From NCBI RefSeq assembly GCF_040655735.1, contig NZ_JBFAKK010000019.1:45219-109218 (forward strand): a stretch of 64,000 bases of DNA. Reading direction: 5' to 3'. The DNA comes from Phytomonospora sp040655735 (GTDB lineage Bacteria; Actinomycetota; Actinomycetes; Mycobacteriales; Micromonosporaceae). A program made the translations under genes and the position numbers. Below, piece by piece: positions 1-8,859 of this stretch. Below the pieces are notes generated by a model. The model saw nothing but the letters and a program-made list of their open reading frames with translations. It did no database searches and had not been told where the DNA came from. Position 1 is the stretch's first letter; each line of letters opens with the position of its first letter.

Positions 1-209
1 TCAGGGGTGGGCGTTCGCAGTGCGACGCCCTGCCAGGCCGGGCCGTGGTGTCGGGCGATCGTCGGGACGTGGGCGGCGAGGGCCTGGCGCTGCCACTCCT
101 GCGACGCTTCCGGGGCGCTCCACAGGGATCCGGCGTTGTCGAGGACAACTAGGTCGTGCGACTTGCACAGGCGGCGGATCGTGTCGACGTCGACCGGTGG
201 TGGCTCCAT
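1..209 (-). CDS. Hypothetical protein, C-terminus outside the window
   Basis: A frame starting at an ATG at base 209 reads 69 codons leftwards and leaves the window without a stop, so the C-terminus is not visible. The product looks small and soluble, with a helical middle and WQGVAL close to the visible end. It starts 36 bases after the GntR stop on the same strand, so co-transcription with that regulator is likely. A longer arginine/proline-rich frame on the same strand was rejected on composition. I do not recognise a family. Confidence 0.45.
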   Translation of the reverse strand, partial: MEPPPVDVDTIRRLCKSHDLVVLDNAGSLWSAPEASQEWQRQALAAHVPTIARHHGPAWQGVALRTPTP

Positions 210-245
210 TCCGGACGACGCAGACGCGCATGCCCGCCATCGGCG

Positions 246-1040
246 TCACCACTTCGCCAGCGGGATCGTGAACCGCAGTTCGGTGCGGTCGGCGGGGTAG
301 TCGGCGTCGGAAATCTCGACGACGCGGCCGGTCTCGTCGAAGGAGATCCGGCGGACCTTGAGCAGCGGTACGCCCTTCTCCATGCCCCACAGCTTGAGGT
401 CCACGGTCGTCGGCATGGTCGCGGCGACCTCGTCGACGACGCGCACGACTTCGACGCCGACCGTGTGGAGCTGGTGTTGCGTGCCGCCGGGCCACGGCTC
501 GTTCGCCGAGTCGAGCAGGGCGGGGTTTGCGCTGATCAGATCGTGCGGGAGGTAGGACACGCTCCACGATTGCCGCTGGCGCGTGGCCGGGTCGGTGGTC
601 TCGTAGATCCGCTGAAGCAGCTTCGCGCCCTCGTCGATCCCGAAGGCCTCCGCCAGCGCCACGTCCGCCCGGATCTCTTCGTACGTGGCCGTGAACTGGA
701 GCTGGAGCGTCTCAGCGGCACCTGGACCGCGCCGCTCCTCTTCGCTGAGCAGCACCAGGTCTTTCTCCTCCTGGTGGCGGTCGGACGACCGCACGATCCG
801 GCGGAGCGGCACGCGGACCTTCGCGGGCCGGCCACGACCGCCGCTGACAAGTCCCTGCGCCTTGAGCAGTTCGAACGCGTCGCGCACGACGTTGACGCTG
901 TAACCCCAGCGCGCGCTCAGGTCGGCGATCGTGGGCAGCGCGTCGCCCGGGGCGAGGTCGCCGCGCTCGATCTGTAGCCGCAGATCGTCGGCGACCTGGA
1001 GACTCTTGGGCTGGTCTACGGGCGTGCGCTGCGGTTCCAT
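246..1040 (-). CDS. GntR family transcriptional regulator with UTRA-type ligand domain
   Basis: 264 residues. An N-terminal winged helix-turn-helix (about residues 13-80, with GDALPTIADLSARWG and the recognition helix around VNVVRDAFELL) is followed by an effector-binding domain of the HutC/UTRA kind (about 95-262). Family knowledge: such proteins bind operators as dimers and release DNA when a small molecule binds; the ligand cannot be told here. A TAGGGT -10 element lies 6 bases before the ATG, which predicts a leaderless mRNA and supports this start. The downstream small gene on the same strand is probably in the same operon. Confidence 0.9.
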   Translation of the reverse strand: MEPQRTPVDQPKSLQVADDLRLQIERGDLAPGDALPTIADLSARWGYSVNVVRDAFELLKAQGLVSGGRGRPAKVRVPLRRIVRSSDRHQEEKDLVLLSEEERRGPGAAETLQLQFTATYEEIRADVALAEAFGIDEGAKLLQRIYETTDPATRQRQSWSVSYLPHDLISANPALLDSANEPWPGGTQHQLHTVGVEVVRVVDEVAATMPTTVDLKLWGMEKGVPLLKVRRISFDETGRVVEISDADYPADRTELRFTIPLAKW

Positions 1041-1110
1041 GCCGCCACCCTAGGGAAGTTCACGGGCAAGCGCCCCCGCAGTGAGACCCCCCGAAGGCCC
1101 CCCGCCATAG

Positions 1111-1154
1111 GAAACGGCCCCTCCCCCGCGCAACCGCAGGTGAGGGGCCGTTCC
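1111..1154 (-). terminator. Hairpin downstream of tRNA-Ser(GCT)
   Basis: Nearly perfect stem of about 12 bp (GAAACGGCCCCTC facing GAGGGGCCGTTCC) 11 bases after the tRNA 3' end on the minus strand. A good intrinsic terminator for the tRNA transcript, although the T-tract is short. Confidence 0.75.
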
Positions 1155-1165
1155 ACAAGCTACTG

Positions 1166-1256
1166 CGGAGGCTCCGGGATTTGAACCCGGGATGGGGGAT
1201 GAACCCCAAACCCGCTTAGCAGGCGGGCGCCATAGACCAGACTAGGCGAAGCCTCC
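1166..1256 (-). tRNA. tRNA-Ser(GCT)
   Basis: 91-base class II tRNA on the minus strand. The acceptor stem pairs GGAGGCT with AGCCTCC, the T-arm reads GGGTTCAAATCCC, the variable arm is long as expected for serine, and the anticodon loop CTGCTAA gives anticodon GCT. CCA is not encoded. A hairpin terminator follows. Confidence 0.95.
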
Positions 1257-1381
1257 ACACGCATCCGCCGAACGGATACGCGCCGGTCGAGCATACCGGG
1301 CGCCGAGAACCCCGCGCAAAGTGGTTGGGCCGCTCTTCCCCCGCACCCCGCACCGCGCCCCATTACTCCCCGTACGGACCG

Positions 1382-1415
1382 AAAAACCGCCCCCCACCTC
1401 GCGGCGGGGGGCGGC
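1382..1415 (-). terminator. Intrinsic terminator of the subtilase gene
   Basis: Stem of 12 bp (CCGCCCCCCACC facing GGCGGGGGGCGG, one mismatch) with a 4-base loop, followed on the minus strand by TTTTT. It lies 13 bases after the S8 protease stop codon. Confidence 0.85.
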
Positions 1416-1427
1416 GATTCCATCCGG

Positions 1428-4400
1428 TCAGGACTTGACGTTCACGATCGTCTCGCCGACCGAGGCACCGGAACCGTCGAGGTAGACGACGGCCCCGAGG
1501 TAGCTGCCGCCGGGCTCCAGGCCCGACCAGCTCGCGGTCAGCGCCACCGTCTTGCCGGTGGTGACCGACGACGAGGCCGGCGTCACCGTCAGCTCGGCGC
1601 CCGCGCCGCCGACGACCCACGAGTGCACGGGCACGTCGAGGGCCGCGACGGGCGCGGCGTACAGGTCGACGAACAGCACGTAGTCCGCGCCGGGGCTCAG
1701 GTCGACCGTCTCGTTCGAGCCGCCCGCCGCCGAGTTGCCCAGGTAGACGAGCTGGTCGCCGTCCTTCTGGAAGACGAACAGGTCCACGTCGGTGCCCTCG
1801 CCGTACTGCGCGAAGTCGGCGTCGGACGTCGACAGCCGCGCGAAGTACGCGTCGGCCGGAACCGACAGCTCGACCTTGCCGACCCGGTCACTGGTGACGG
1901 GGTTGTTGGGGTCGAAGCCCTCGGGACCGGTCTGCAGCGGCAGGGTGGTGACCTGGTCGGCCGCCAGCGGCGTCGCGACCGGGTTCAGCTTGCCGGTGTA
2001 GCCGGGGATGACGTTGAGCTTCAGCGAACCGTCGACACCCGAACCGTTGGCCTCGGCGGGCGCCGCGAGGGCGACCGGCTTGACCGCGATCGGGCTGCGG
2101 ACCTCTACGCCCTTGAGCGAGCGCCAGGTCAGCGAGCCGAAGGCGTAGGTGCCGAGCTTGCCGTCGGTCCGGGTGATGGTGACCTGGAAGGTCGCCGACG
2201 TGCCCGGGCGAAGGGTGATGCTCTGCTTGTCCACGCTGACCTTGGTGCCCTTGGGCGCCACGGTGGTCGCGAAGTACGTCTCGGTCTTGCTGCCGACGTT
2301 GGTCACCGTGCGGGTGACCGTCTGCTTGCCGGCGAGGCCGGCGACCGCGATCGAGGGGTAGTTCAGGTCGCTCGGGTCGATGGCACCGTACTCGTCGCAC
2401 ATCTCCGGGCCGCCCTGAAGGAACTGCCACTGCTCAAGGCCGCAGGCGTAGCGGACCCAGTCGATGGTGCCGGAGTCGTACACGAGGCCGGGCTCGAAGG
2501 CCTTGGCGACGCGGACGTGGCCGGAGCCGTAGTCGAAGGGGGTCGCGTCCTTGCCGCCGCGCTGGATCGGCGCGCCGGTGTTGTCCTTCGTGGTCGCCGT
2601 CGTCATCAGCGCCGACCGGACCGCCGCGGGCGACCAGTCGGGGTTCTTGCCGATGACCAGCGCCGCCAGGCCCGCGATGTGCGGGCTCGACATCGAGGTG
2701 CCCTGGTACGACGAGTAGTTGTTGCCGCCGTTGCCCGGAGGGGCCACGGCCGCGATCACGTCGACACCGGGAGCGGTGATGTCGGGCTTGAGCAGGTCGC
2801 CGCCGGTGAGGGCGGGACCGGCCGAGGAGAAGTCGGCCATGGTCGGGGCGGGCTTGGAGACCTGCTTGCCGGCTTCGAGGGCGGCCGTGGGGTTGGCCGT
2901 CTTGAGGTAGGCGAGCAGCTTGACGCCGTCGGCGGCGGTGATGTGGACGCTCGGGACGGCGTGGAAGTCCGCGCCGACGTCGGAGGCGCCACCGGCGACG
3001 TTGTACTGGATCATGCCCGTGCCGCCGGCCTGCTTGACGGCCAGCGACTTGTCGGTCCGGGCGTTGACACCGCGCTGGCAGGCGACGATCTTCCCGGCGG
3101 CCTTGGCCGGGTCGAGGGCGCCGATCACGCACAGGTTGGCGTCGGTGGCACTGGCACCGGCGGCCGGGATGTCCTTCGACAGCACGACCGGGGTACTGGG
3201 CAGCGCCGCGCCGCGGCCCGCGCCGGTGAGCTTCTGCCCGTCGCCGAGAACGGCGGCGGCGGAGAAGTCACGGTCGTGGGTGCTGGCGGCGACGGTGGTC
3301 AGCCACGGGGAGTTGTGGGCGACGGTGCTCGCGGTCGGACCGGAGTTACCGGCCGAGGCGGCCACGAAGACACCGGCGGCGGCGGCACCGAAGAACGCGA
3401 TCTCGACCGGGTCGATCACCGAGTTGCGCGAACCGGAGATCGAGTAGTTGATCACGTCGACGCCGTCGGTCGTGGCCTGCTCGATGGCGGCGACGAGGTC
3501 GACGGTGGTGGCGCAGGCGTCCGGGTCGATGGTCTCCCAGCACGCCTTGTACACCGAGATGCGGGCGGCGGGGGCCATGCCGGAGATCTTGCCGACGGAG
3601 GTCCCGTCGATGCTCGCGTCGACGCCGAAGTTACCGGCGGCGGTCGAGGCGGTGTGGCTGCCGTGGCCGCCGTAGTCGCGGGGCGACTCGAACTCGCCGT
3701 CGATGGGCGGGGTGGAGCTGGCCTTGATGCCCTCGTCGAAGTAGCGGGCGCCGATGACCTTGTTGTTGCACTCGACGTTGGCGGTCGCGTCGGCGTCGGC
3801 ACCGGTGTCGCAGGTGCCGGTGAAGCCGAGGTCCAGCTCGCCGTCGCCGTAGACGGCTTCTTCCTCACCCTCCGGGCGCGGCTCGGGCAGCGGCGCGAAA
3901 GAGGGGTTCTCCGGCCAGAAGCCGGTGTCGATGACGCCGACGACGACGCCGGAGCCGGCGTTCTCGCTGCCGCCGTACTGCTTCTCCCAGACGCCGTTCT
4001 CACCGGTCAGGCCGAGGAAGGCCGGGGTGCTGGCGGTGTCCTTCTGGTGGAGCTCGTTCTGCCACATGTTGACGACACCGTTGGTCTTGGCCATCTTGGT
4101 GGCCTCGGCCGCGGTCAGATTCACCGCAAAGCCGTTGAAAGTGGTGTCGTAACTGTAGAGCTTGTCGGCGCCGGGGACGTTGCCGAGGACCGATTCCTGG
4201 GTCTGTGCCAGGAAATCCTCGTAGCGCTTTACGTCGGGGTCGGCGGCATCGAACTGCTCGCCTTCCGGGGCCTTTGTCGCGGCCAGTCCGGAGATGCCGC
4301 CGTCATAAGACGCGGCGGGCGCTCCGACCACCTGGACGAGATAAAGGCCGGATTCATATGTTTCGTCACCCGGGAGACCCGGGTCGGCCTGCGCGCTTCC

Positions 4401-4490
4401 TGTGCCCACCAGTGCGAACGCCGTTACCGCCGCAGTGGTGAAAGCCAGCGCCGCCGGGCGTTTGAACCCGACCATTCGCTGAAACGACAC
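1428..4490 (-). CDS. Secreted S8 family serine peptidase (subtilase) with PA domain
   Basis: 1020 residues. An N-terminal signal peptide (about 1-35, cleavage near SAQA) precedes an I9-type propeptide (about 45-150) and the catalytic domain. The catalytic triad is Asp188 (VIDTG), His276 (GGHGSHTAS) and Ser599 (GTSMSSPH), with the oxyanion Asn382 (AGNSG). A protease-associated insertion sits at about 430-545 and Fn3-like/C-terminal beta domains follow to the end, the architecture of large pyrolysin/cucumisin-like subtilases. The GTG start is chosen for the GGAGG nine bases upstream. It probably degrades extracellular protein. A TAGGCT -10 element and an intrinsic terminator make it its own transcription unit. 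Confidence 0.95.
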   Translation of the reverse strand: MSFQRMVGFKRPAALAFTTAAVTAFALVGTGSAQADPGLPGDETYESGLYLVQVVGAPAASYDGGISGLAATKAPEGEQFDAADPDVKRYEDFLAQTQESVLGNVPGADKLYSYDTTFNGFAVNLTAAEATKMAKTNGVVNMWQNELHQKDTASTPAFLGLTGENGVWEKQYGGSENAGSGVVVGVIDTGFWPENPSFAPLPEPRPEGEEEAVYGDGELDLGFTGTCDTGADADATANVECNNKVIGARYFDEGIKASSTPPIDGEFESPRDYGGHGSHTASTAAGNFGVDASIDGTSVGKISGMAPAARISVYKACWETIDPDACATTVDLVAAIEQATTDGVDVINYSISGSRNSVIDPVEIAFFGAAAAGVFVAASAGNSGPTASTVAHNSPWLTTVAASTHDRDFSAAAVLGDGQKLTGAGRGAALPSTPVVLSKDIPAAGASATDANLCVIGALDPAKAAGKIVACQRGVNARTDKSLAVKQAGGTGMIQYNVAGGASDVGADFHAVPSVHITAADGVKLLAYLKTANPTAALEAGKQVSKPAPTMADFSSAGPALTGGDLLKPDITAPGVDVIAAVAPPGNGGNNYSSYQGTSMSSPHIAGLAALVIGKNPDWSPAAVRSALMTTATTKDNTGAPIQRGGKDATPFDYGSGHVRVAKAFEPGLVYDSGTIDWVRYACGLEQWQFLQGGPEMCDEYGAIDPSDLNYPSIAVAGLAGKQTVTRTVTNVGSKTETYFATTVAPKGTKVSVDKQSITLRPGTSATFQVTITRTDGKLGTYAFGSLTWRSLKGVEVRSPIAVKPVALAAPAEANGSGVDGSLKLNVIPGYTGKLNPVATPLAADQVTTLPLQTGPEGFDPNNPVTSDRVGKVELSVPADAYFARLSTSDADFAQYGEGTDVDLFVFQKDGDQLVYLGNSAAGGSNETVDLSPGADYVLFVDLYAAPVAALDVPVHSWVVGGAGAELTVTPASSSVTTGKTVALTASWSGLEPGGSYLGAVVYLDGSGASVGETIVNVKS

Positions 4491-4536
4491 TAGTTGTTGC
4501 CTCCTCCGAGCACGGTCACACGACCGCGCTAGGCGG

Positions 4537-4542
4537 AGCCTA
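4537..4542 (-). promoter_or_regulatory. Probable -10 element of the subtilase promoter
   Basis: TAGGCT on the minus strand, 47 bases upstream of the GTG start. A loose -35 (TTCCCA) is spaced 16 bases before it. This is the only TANNNT that fits in the gap to the CPBP gene. Confidence 0.45.
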
Positions 4543-4634
4543 GGGAAAACGAAGTGCTTGGGAAATATCTCACAAACACTTGATCACGATTAGTTGCCTG
4601 GGCGTTATCAAATCGAGATCTGTAAATGGAGTAT

Positions 4635-5408
4635 TCAGCCCGTGAGCCAGGCCAGTTGTTCTTTGAAAAGGGCGAAACCGACGAAGGCCACAATGTCGAG
4701 CAGGGCGTGTGCGACGACCAGTCCGCCGATCCGGCCGGTCCTCTTGAACCAGTATCCGAAGACCAGTCCCATGACGAAGTTGCCGACGAATCCCCCGAAC
4801 CCTTGGTAAAGGTGGTAGGAGCCGCGCAGCAGCGCGCTGCACACGATCACGGCCGTCGTTCCGAAGCGCAACTGCTGGAGCCGGGTCATCAGATACCCGA
4901 CGACCACGATCTCCTCCAGCAGCGAGTTCTGCACCGCCGCCAGCACCAGCACCGGCACCGCCCACCACACGCCGGGCAGGGCCTCGGCGACGACGGTGGT
5001 GTTCATGCCGAGTTCGCGCGCGGCGAAGTAGAGCGCGAGGCCGGGGATGCCGATGAGCGCCGCGAGGCCGGCGCCGCTGCCGAGGTCGAAGGCGGGCCGC
5101 CGCAGGTCGAGCCCGACGGTGCGCCACGGGCTGGCGCCGTCACGGGCGAGCAGGTGCATGGCCAGCGCGGCCGGCACGAGCGCGAACACGATGTTGAGGA
5201 GTTGGTAGGTCAGGTCCAGCCAGGGCCGGTCGGGGGCGACCGAGCCGTTCAGGGTGGAGGTCGCCTGGCTCAGGCCGCCGGGCGCGGTGAGCTTGGCCAC
5301 GATGCTGACCAGTGAGTACACGGCCGACTGGCCCAGGGACAGGGCGAGGACCAGCAGGACCTCGGTGCCGCGCTGCCGCCGCAGCGGATCGTGGGTGCCA
5401 CTCGTCAT
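4635..5408 (-). CDS. CPBP family intramembrane glutamic endopeptidase
   Basis: 257 residues with about seven hydrophobic segments. The CPBP/Rce1 (ABI) signature is present: Glu165-Glu166 in NSLLEEIVVVGY, His199 in RGSYHLYQG and His234 with Asp238 in VVAHALLD. In this family these residues form the active site within the membrane; substrates in actinobacteria are mostly unknown, with roles proposed in peptide maturation or bacteriocin immunity. A TACCCT -10 element lies 7 bases before the ATG, which implies a leaderless start. It is upstream of the subtilase on the same strand with a 144-base gap, so separate promoters are likely. Confidence 0.9.
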   Translation of the reverse strand: MTSGTHDPLRRQRGTEVLLVLALSLGQSAVYSLVSIVAKLTAPGGLSQATSTLNGSVAPDRPWLDLTYQLLNIVFALVPAALAMHLLARDGASPWRTVGLDLRRPAFDLGSGAGLAALIGIPGLALYFAARELGMNTTVVAEALPGVWWAVPVLVLAAVQNSLLEEIVVVGYLMTRLQQLRFGTTAVIVCSALLRGSYHLYQGFGGFVGNFVMGLVFGYWFKRTGRIGGLVVAHALLDIVAFVGFALFKEQLAWLTG

Positions 5409-5473
5409 GCAGGGGAGGGTACGGGGGTTCGCCGTCGCCGTCTTCCGGGCGCGGGCCGCATTACGCTGGGCCC

Positions 5474-5881
5474 GTGATGATCAAGTTGGGATCGTGGTTC
5501 CTGGGCGTCCTGGCCGTTTCCGCGACGCTCACGGCGGGCTGCGCGGCCGAGGTCGACCCCGACAGGCTCCCCGGTGTGTACCGCGACGACGAGACCGGCG
5601 GCGAGATCTCGCTGGGGGCCGACGGGAGCTTCACCGCCACCGGCATCTCGGCGGACGACTCCACGGGTGGCGGCGGCGCGGAGCTCATCGACTTCCACGG
5701 AGACTGGGAGTTCGTCGTCAGCGACTTCTCCAGTGACTTCGTGTACCTGTCGATCGAGGACGACGGCCTCGGCATGATCGGCGGCGTCCAGCTGTACACC
5801 GACGGCGAGGAGTCGGTGGAGTTCCGTCCCGACCCCGACGGGCCGCCGTCGCTGGTGCTCACCAGGTCGGCGGACGCGTAA
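5474..5881 (+). CDS. Small secreted lipoprotein of unknown function
   Basis: 135 residues. A lipoprotein signal peptide ends in the lipobox LTAGC (Cys about residue 23), so the mature protein is predicted to be anchored to the outer face of the membrane. The mature part is acidic and predicted beta-rich with repeated aspartates (LSIEDDGLG). No known domain was recognised. TACGCT lies exactly 6 bases before the GTG, so a leaderless mRNA starting at this codon is expected; an ATG follows immediately and could serve instead. Confidence 0.75.
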   Translation: MMIKLGSWFLGVLAVSATLTAGCAAEVDPDRLPGVYRDDETGGEISLGADGSFTATGISADDSTGGGGAELIDFHGDWEFVVSDFSSDFVYLSIEDDGLGMIGGVQLYTDGEESVEFRPDPDGPPSLVLTRSADA

Positions 5882-5950
5882 CTCCCGCCTGCCGCGCCCG
5901 CCGCGAAGCGGCACGGCAAGCACTCGGGCAGGCCCTTACGCCCTACTTCG

Positions 5951-5956
5951 TATACT
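5951..5956 (+). promoter_or_regulatory. -10 element (TATACT) ahead of the large membrane protein
   Basis: Good match to the vegetative -10 consensus, 55 bases before the GTG start of the next gene. No clear -35 is seen; it is placed between the lipoprotein stop and the Shine-Dalgarno GGAGG. Confidence 0.5.
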
Positions 5957-6010
5957 CACTGCGGCCACGCCGCCGGCCGCGGTGGTGAAGCGATAGATGG
6001 AGGTCTACCT

Positions 6011-7801
6011 GTGCGCAGTCGCTGGCGTGCCCTCGGAGCCCGGCTGCGTCCGCACCGCTTGGCGCTGACCGTCTACTTCCTGGCGTCGGTGTGGGTGATC
6101 TCGAACCTGTGGCTCAACCCCAACGGCCGGATCATGAGCAACAACCCCGGCGGGGACCAGGAGCTCTTCGAGTGGATGCTGGAGCACGCGGCCTACTCGA
6201 TCACGCACTGGGAGAACCCGCTCGGGACGAAGCTGCTCAACGCCCCCCTCGGCGTGAACCTGATGGCGAACACCTCGGTGATCGCGATCGGCGCGGTCAT
6301 GACCCCGTTCACGCTCGCCTTCGGCGCGCCTTTCACGTACACCCTCGCCATGACGCTCGGCCTGTTCGGCACGGCGGCGGCCTGGTACTACGTGATGGTC
6401 AAGCAGCTGCGACTGTCGCGCGTGGCGGCCTTCGTCGGCGCGGCGCTGTGCGCCTTCGGCCCGGCGACGATGTCGCACGCCAACGCGCACCTGAACTTCA
6501 CCGCGATGGTGCTGGTGCCGTTCATCATCCTGCAGATCCTGCGCCTGCGGGAGCCCGGCCGCACCTGGCGGGGCGGGATCTCGCTCGGGCTGCTCATCGT
6601 GGTGCAGATGTTCATCGGCGAGGAGATCGTCTTCCTCATCGCGCTGTTCATGATGGTCTTCACGATCTTCTACGCCTTCATGCGCTGGGACCAGGTCCGC
6701 GAGTGGATCCCGCGCTATCTCAAGGGTCTGAGCGTCGCCGCCGGCCTCGGGATCGTGCTGCTGGGATACCCGCTGTGGTACCAGTTCTTCGGCCCTGCGT
6801 CCTATGTGGGCATTCCGTGGGCGGCGCGCTCCTTCGAGGCCGACTTGGCCTCCTACGTCGCGCTGCCGACCGGCTCGATCGCCGGAACCCTTCAGCCGCC
6901 GGGGTTCTCGCTGCGGCACAACCCGACCGAGGAGAACACCTTCTACGGCTGGGGCCTGGTGCTGCTCCTCGTGGTGTTCACGGTGTGGCTGTGGAACCGG
7001 CACAAGGCGCTGCGCGCGGCGGTGCTGACCTGCCTGGTGTTCATGCTCTTCTCCTTCGGGCCCGAGGTGAAGATCAACGGATGGTGGACCGGGATCCCCG
7101 GCCCCTACGCGCTCGTGGAGCACGTGCCGCTGATCGACTCGACCCTGCCGACCAGGCTCAGCCTGCCGCTGCTGCCGATCATCGCGCTGCTGGTCGCCTA
7201 CGGCATCGACAAGGTGCGCGGGCTGGGCACCGGACTGCTCAAGCCGCGACGGTCGGACGAGTCGCTGTACCGCAACCTGCGGGTCGGCTGGTTCGCGGCG
7301 GTCGCGGTCGCGCTGATCCCGCTGCTGCCGCTGCCGGTGGTGACCTCGGAGCGCTCGGGCATCCCGGCGTTCTTCACCGCCGGCACCTGGGACGACTACG
7401 TCGACGAGGGCCGCACGCTCATCCCCGTCCCGCTGCCGGGTGAGGTGAACTGGACGGGGATGCGCTGGCAGGTCGCCGCCGACCTCGGCTTCGCGGTCCC
7501 GCTCGGCGCCTTCATCGGCCCGCATCCCGAGACCGGCGACGGAATGTGGAGCGGGCCGCGCAACCCGACGGCGAACCTGCTGTTCTGGGTCGACCGCTCC
7601 GGTCAGGTCCCCGAGATCACGCCCGCGCACATCATCCAGGCGCGCATCGACCTGACCGACTGGAAGGCCGACGCGGTCGTGCTCGCCGACACGCCCTCGC
7701 AGGCGGCCCTGCTGAGCACGCTCACCGACCTGCTCGGCGCCGGGGAGCGGGTCGACGGCGTGTGGGTGTGGGACGTTCGGGAGATCACTCAGACGTCGTA
7801 G
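6011..7801 (+). CDS. Polytopic membrane protein, GT-C glycosyltransferase-like
   Basis: 596 residues with about ten to twelve membrane helices in the first 430 residues and an extracytoplasmic C-terminal part of about 160 residues. An acidic loop follows the first helix (NNPGGDQELF), where GT-C glycosyltransferases place their catalytic aspartate; this and the topology suggest a polyprenyl-phosphate-sugar-dependent transferase, but no clear family signature is seen. The GTG start is supported by GGAGG seven bases upstream. It converges on the VOC gene with a 13-base overlap. Confidence is high that it is a gene, low for the enzymatic role. Confidence 0.85.
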   Translation: MRSRWRALGARLRPHRLALTVYFLASVWVISNLWLNPNGRIMSNNPGGDQELFEWMLEHAAYSITHWENPLGTKLLNAPLGVNLMANTSVIAIGAVMTPFTLAFGAPFTYTLAMTLGLFGTAAAWYYVMVKQLRLSRVAAFVGAALCAFGPATMSHANAHLNFTAMVLVPFIILQILRLREPGRTWRGGISLGLLIVVQMFIGEEIVFLIALFMMVFTIFYAFMRWDQVREWIPRYLKGLSVAAGLGIVLLGYPLWYQFFGPASYVGIPWAARSFEADLASYVALPTGSIAGTLQPPGFSLRHNPTEENTFYGWGLVLLLVVFTVWLWNRHKALRAAVLTCLVFMLFSFGPEVKINGWWTGIPGPYALVEHVPLIDSTLPTRLSLPLLPIIALLVAYGIDKVRGLGTGLLKPRRSDESLYRNLRVGWFAAVAVALIPLLPLPVVTSERSGIPAFFTAGTWDDYVDEGRTLIPVPLPGEVNWTGMRWQVAADLGFAVPLGAFIGPHPETGDGMWSGPRNPTANLLFWVDRSGQVPEITPAHIIQARIDLTDWKADAVVLADTPSQAALLSTLTDLLGAGERVDGVWVWDVREITQTS

Positions 7802-8205
7802 GCGGCGGCGTAGGCCTCGCCCGGCGGGATGGTGGTGATGACGTCGATGAGGACGCCGTCGGGCCCGGCGACGATGAAGTGGCGCTGACCGAACTCCTCG
7901 CTGCGCAGTGACAGCTCCTCGGTGAGGCCCGCCTCGACGACGAGCCGCCGGTGCTCGGCGTCGACGTCATCGACCTCGAAGTTGAGCAGCAGGCCGCCCT
8001 GGAGGGGCCTGCGGTACGCCGCCGGCACCGTGGGGTGGGCCGGGTCGAGCAGCGCCAGCTCGAAATGGGGCGCGTCGGGGCGTCGCAGGCTGACGTACCA
8101 GTCGGCCTCGAAGGTGGGCTCGAAGCCGAAGTGGGTCACGTAGAAGTCGCGGGCGGCGGCGACGTCGGCGCTGCACAGGACGGGGTAGAAGCCTTGAAGG
8201 GCCAT
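7789..8205 (-). CDS. VOC family (glyoxalase/bleomycin-resistance fold) protein
   Basis: 138 residues with two beta-alpha-beta-beta-beta modules typical of the vicinal oxygen chelate superfamily: an N-terminal module with DVAAARDFYVTHFGFEP and a C-terminal one with QRHFIVAGPDGVLIDV. Substrate not predictable; relatives include glyoxalases, dioxygenases and drug-binding proteins. The ATG is chosen for AGGAGA four bases upstream; a longer frame would start inside the operator. It diverges from a TetR gene, and a perfect palindrome sits just upstream, so repression by that TetR is likely. Confidence 0.88.
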   Translation of the reverse strand: MALQGFYPVLCSADVAAARDFYVTHFGFEPTFEADWYVSLRRPDAPHFELALLDPAHPTVPAAYRRPLQGGLLLNFEVDDVDAEHRRLVVEAGLTEELSLRSEEFGQRHFIVAGPDGVLIDVITTIPPGEAYAAAYDV

Positions 8206-8223
8206 GTCGTCTCCTGAAGTTCG

Positions 8224-8268
8224 CATACCTTGGGTATGCGAAACCCTAACTGGCATACTCTGGGTATG
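8224..8268. promoter_or_regulatory. Twin palindromic operators between VOC and TetR genes
   Basis: Two 15-base sites, CATACCTTGGGTATG (8224-8238, extended to 8-bp perfect arms) and CATACTCTGGGTATG (8254-8268), identical at 13 of 15 positions and 30 bp apart centre to centre, about three helical turns. The second covers the -10 (CATACT) and start codon of the TetR gene; the first lies upstream of the VOC gene. This fits autorepression plus control of the divergent gene. Confidence 0.8.
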
Positions 8269-8850
8269 TCAACGAGGGCCGAACAGCGAGAGCAGACCCG
8301 GCGGGCGCTGCTGACCGAGGGACGCCGGCGCTTCGCCGCAGACGGGTACGGCGCGGTCGTGTTCGACGACGTCGCCAAGGCCGTCGGGGTGACCAAGGGC
8401 GCCGCCTACCACCACTTCGGCAGCAAGCTCGGGCTGTTCACCGCCGTGGTGCGCCAGGCGCAGGAGGACCTCGGTGAGCGGGTCGCGGCGGCCGCCGACG
8501 CCGTCGCCGACCCGTGGGAGTCCTTCCTGGCGGGCTGCCGGGCCTTCCTGACGGCCGGCGCCGACCCCGGGATCCGGCGGATCGTGCTGGTCGACGCGCC
8601 CGTCGTGCTCGGCTGGAACGAGTGGCGCGAGATCGACGACTCCTCCTCCGCCCGCCACCTCGGCGAGGCGCTGTGCGGGCTGATGACCGACGGCGTCATC
8701 GCCTCGCGCCCGCTCACGCCCCTGACACGCCTGCTGTCGGGAGCGATGAACGAGGCCGCCGTCGGACTGGCGCGAGAACCCGCCGAGTACGGGCTCGACG
8801 AGACCGTCGCGGCGCTCGAAGGGCTTCTGAGAGGCCTGCGGATCCCCTAG
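8266..8850 (+). CDS. TetR/AcrR family regulator
   Basis: 194 residues. The N-terminal helix-turn-helix (about 10-55, FDDVAKAVGVTKGAAYHHFGSK) is typical of TetR repressors; the remaining helical part would bind an unknown ligand. The start is set by CATACT six bases before the ATG, giving a leaderless mRNA whose first codon lies inside an operator. It probably represses itself and the divergent VOC gene. Its stop codon TAG forms the first bases of the -10 of the next gene. Confidence 0.92.
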   Translation: MSTRAEQREQTRRALLTEGRRRFAADGYGAVVFDDVAKAVGVTKGAAYHHFGSKLGLFTAVVRQAQEDLGERVAAAADAVADPWESFLAGCRAFLTAGADPGIRRIVLVDAPVVLGWNEWREIDDSSSARHLGEALCGLMTDGVIASRPLTPLTRLLSGAMNEAAVGLAREPAEYGLDETVAALEGLLRGLRIP

Positions 8851-8859
8851 GCTCGGGTG

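Noticed and set aside
1623..4493. 956-codon plus-strand open frame opposite the subtilase gene
   Set aside because: Arginine/valine/glycine-rich shadow of a high-GC gene; no conserved motifs, while the minus strand encodes a complete subtilase.
5312..5473. N-terminal extension of the lipoprotein reading
   Set aside because: It would place the signal peptide internally and overlaps the divergent CPBP gene; the GTG with TACGCT upstream is better.
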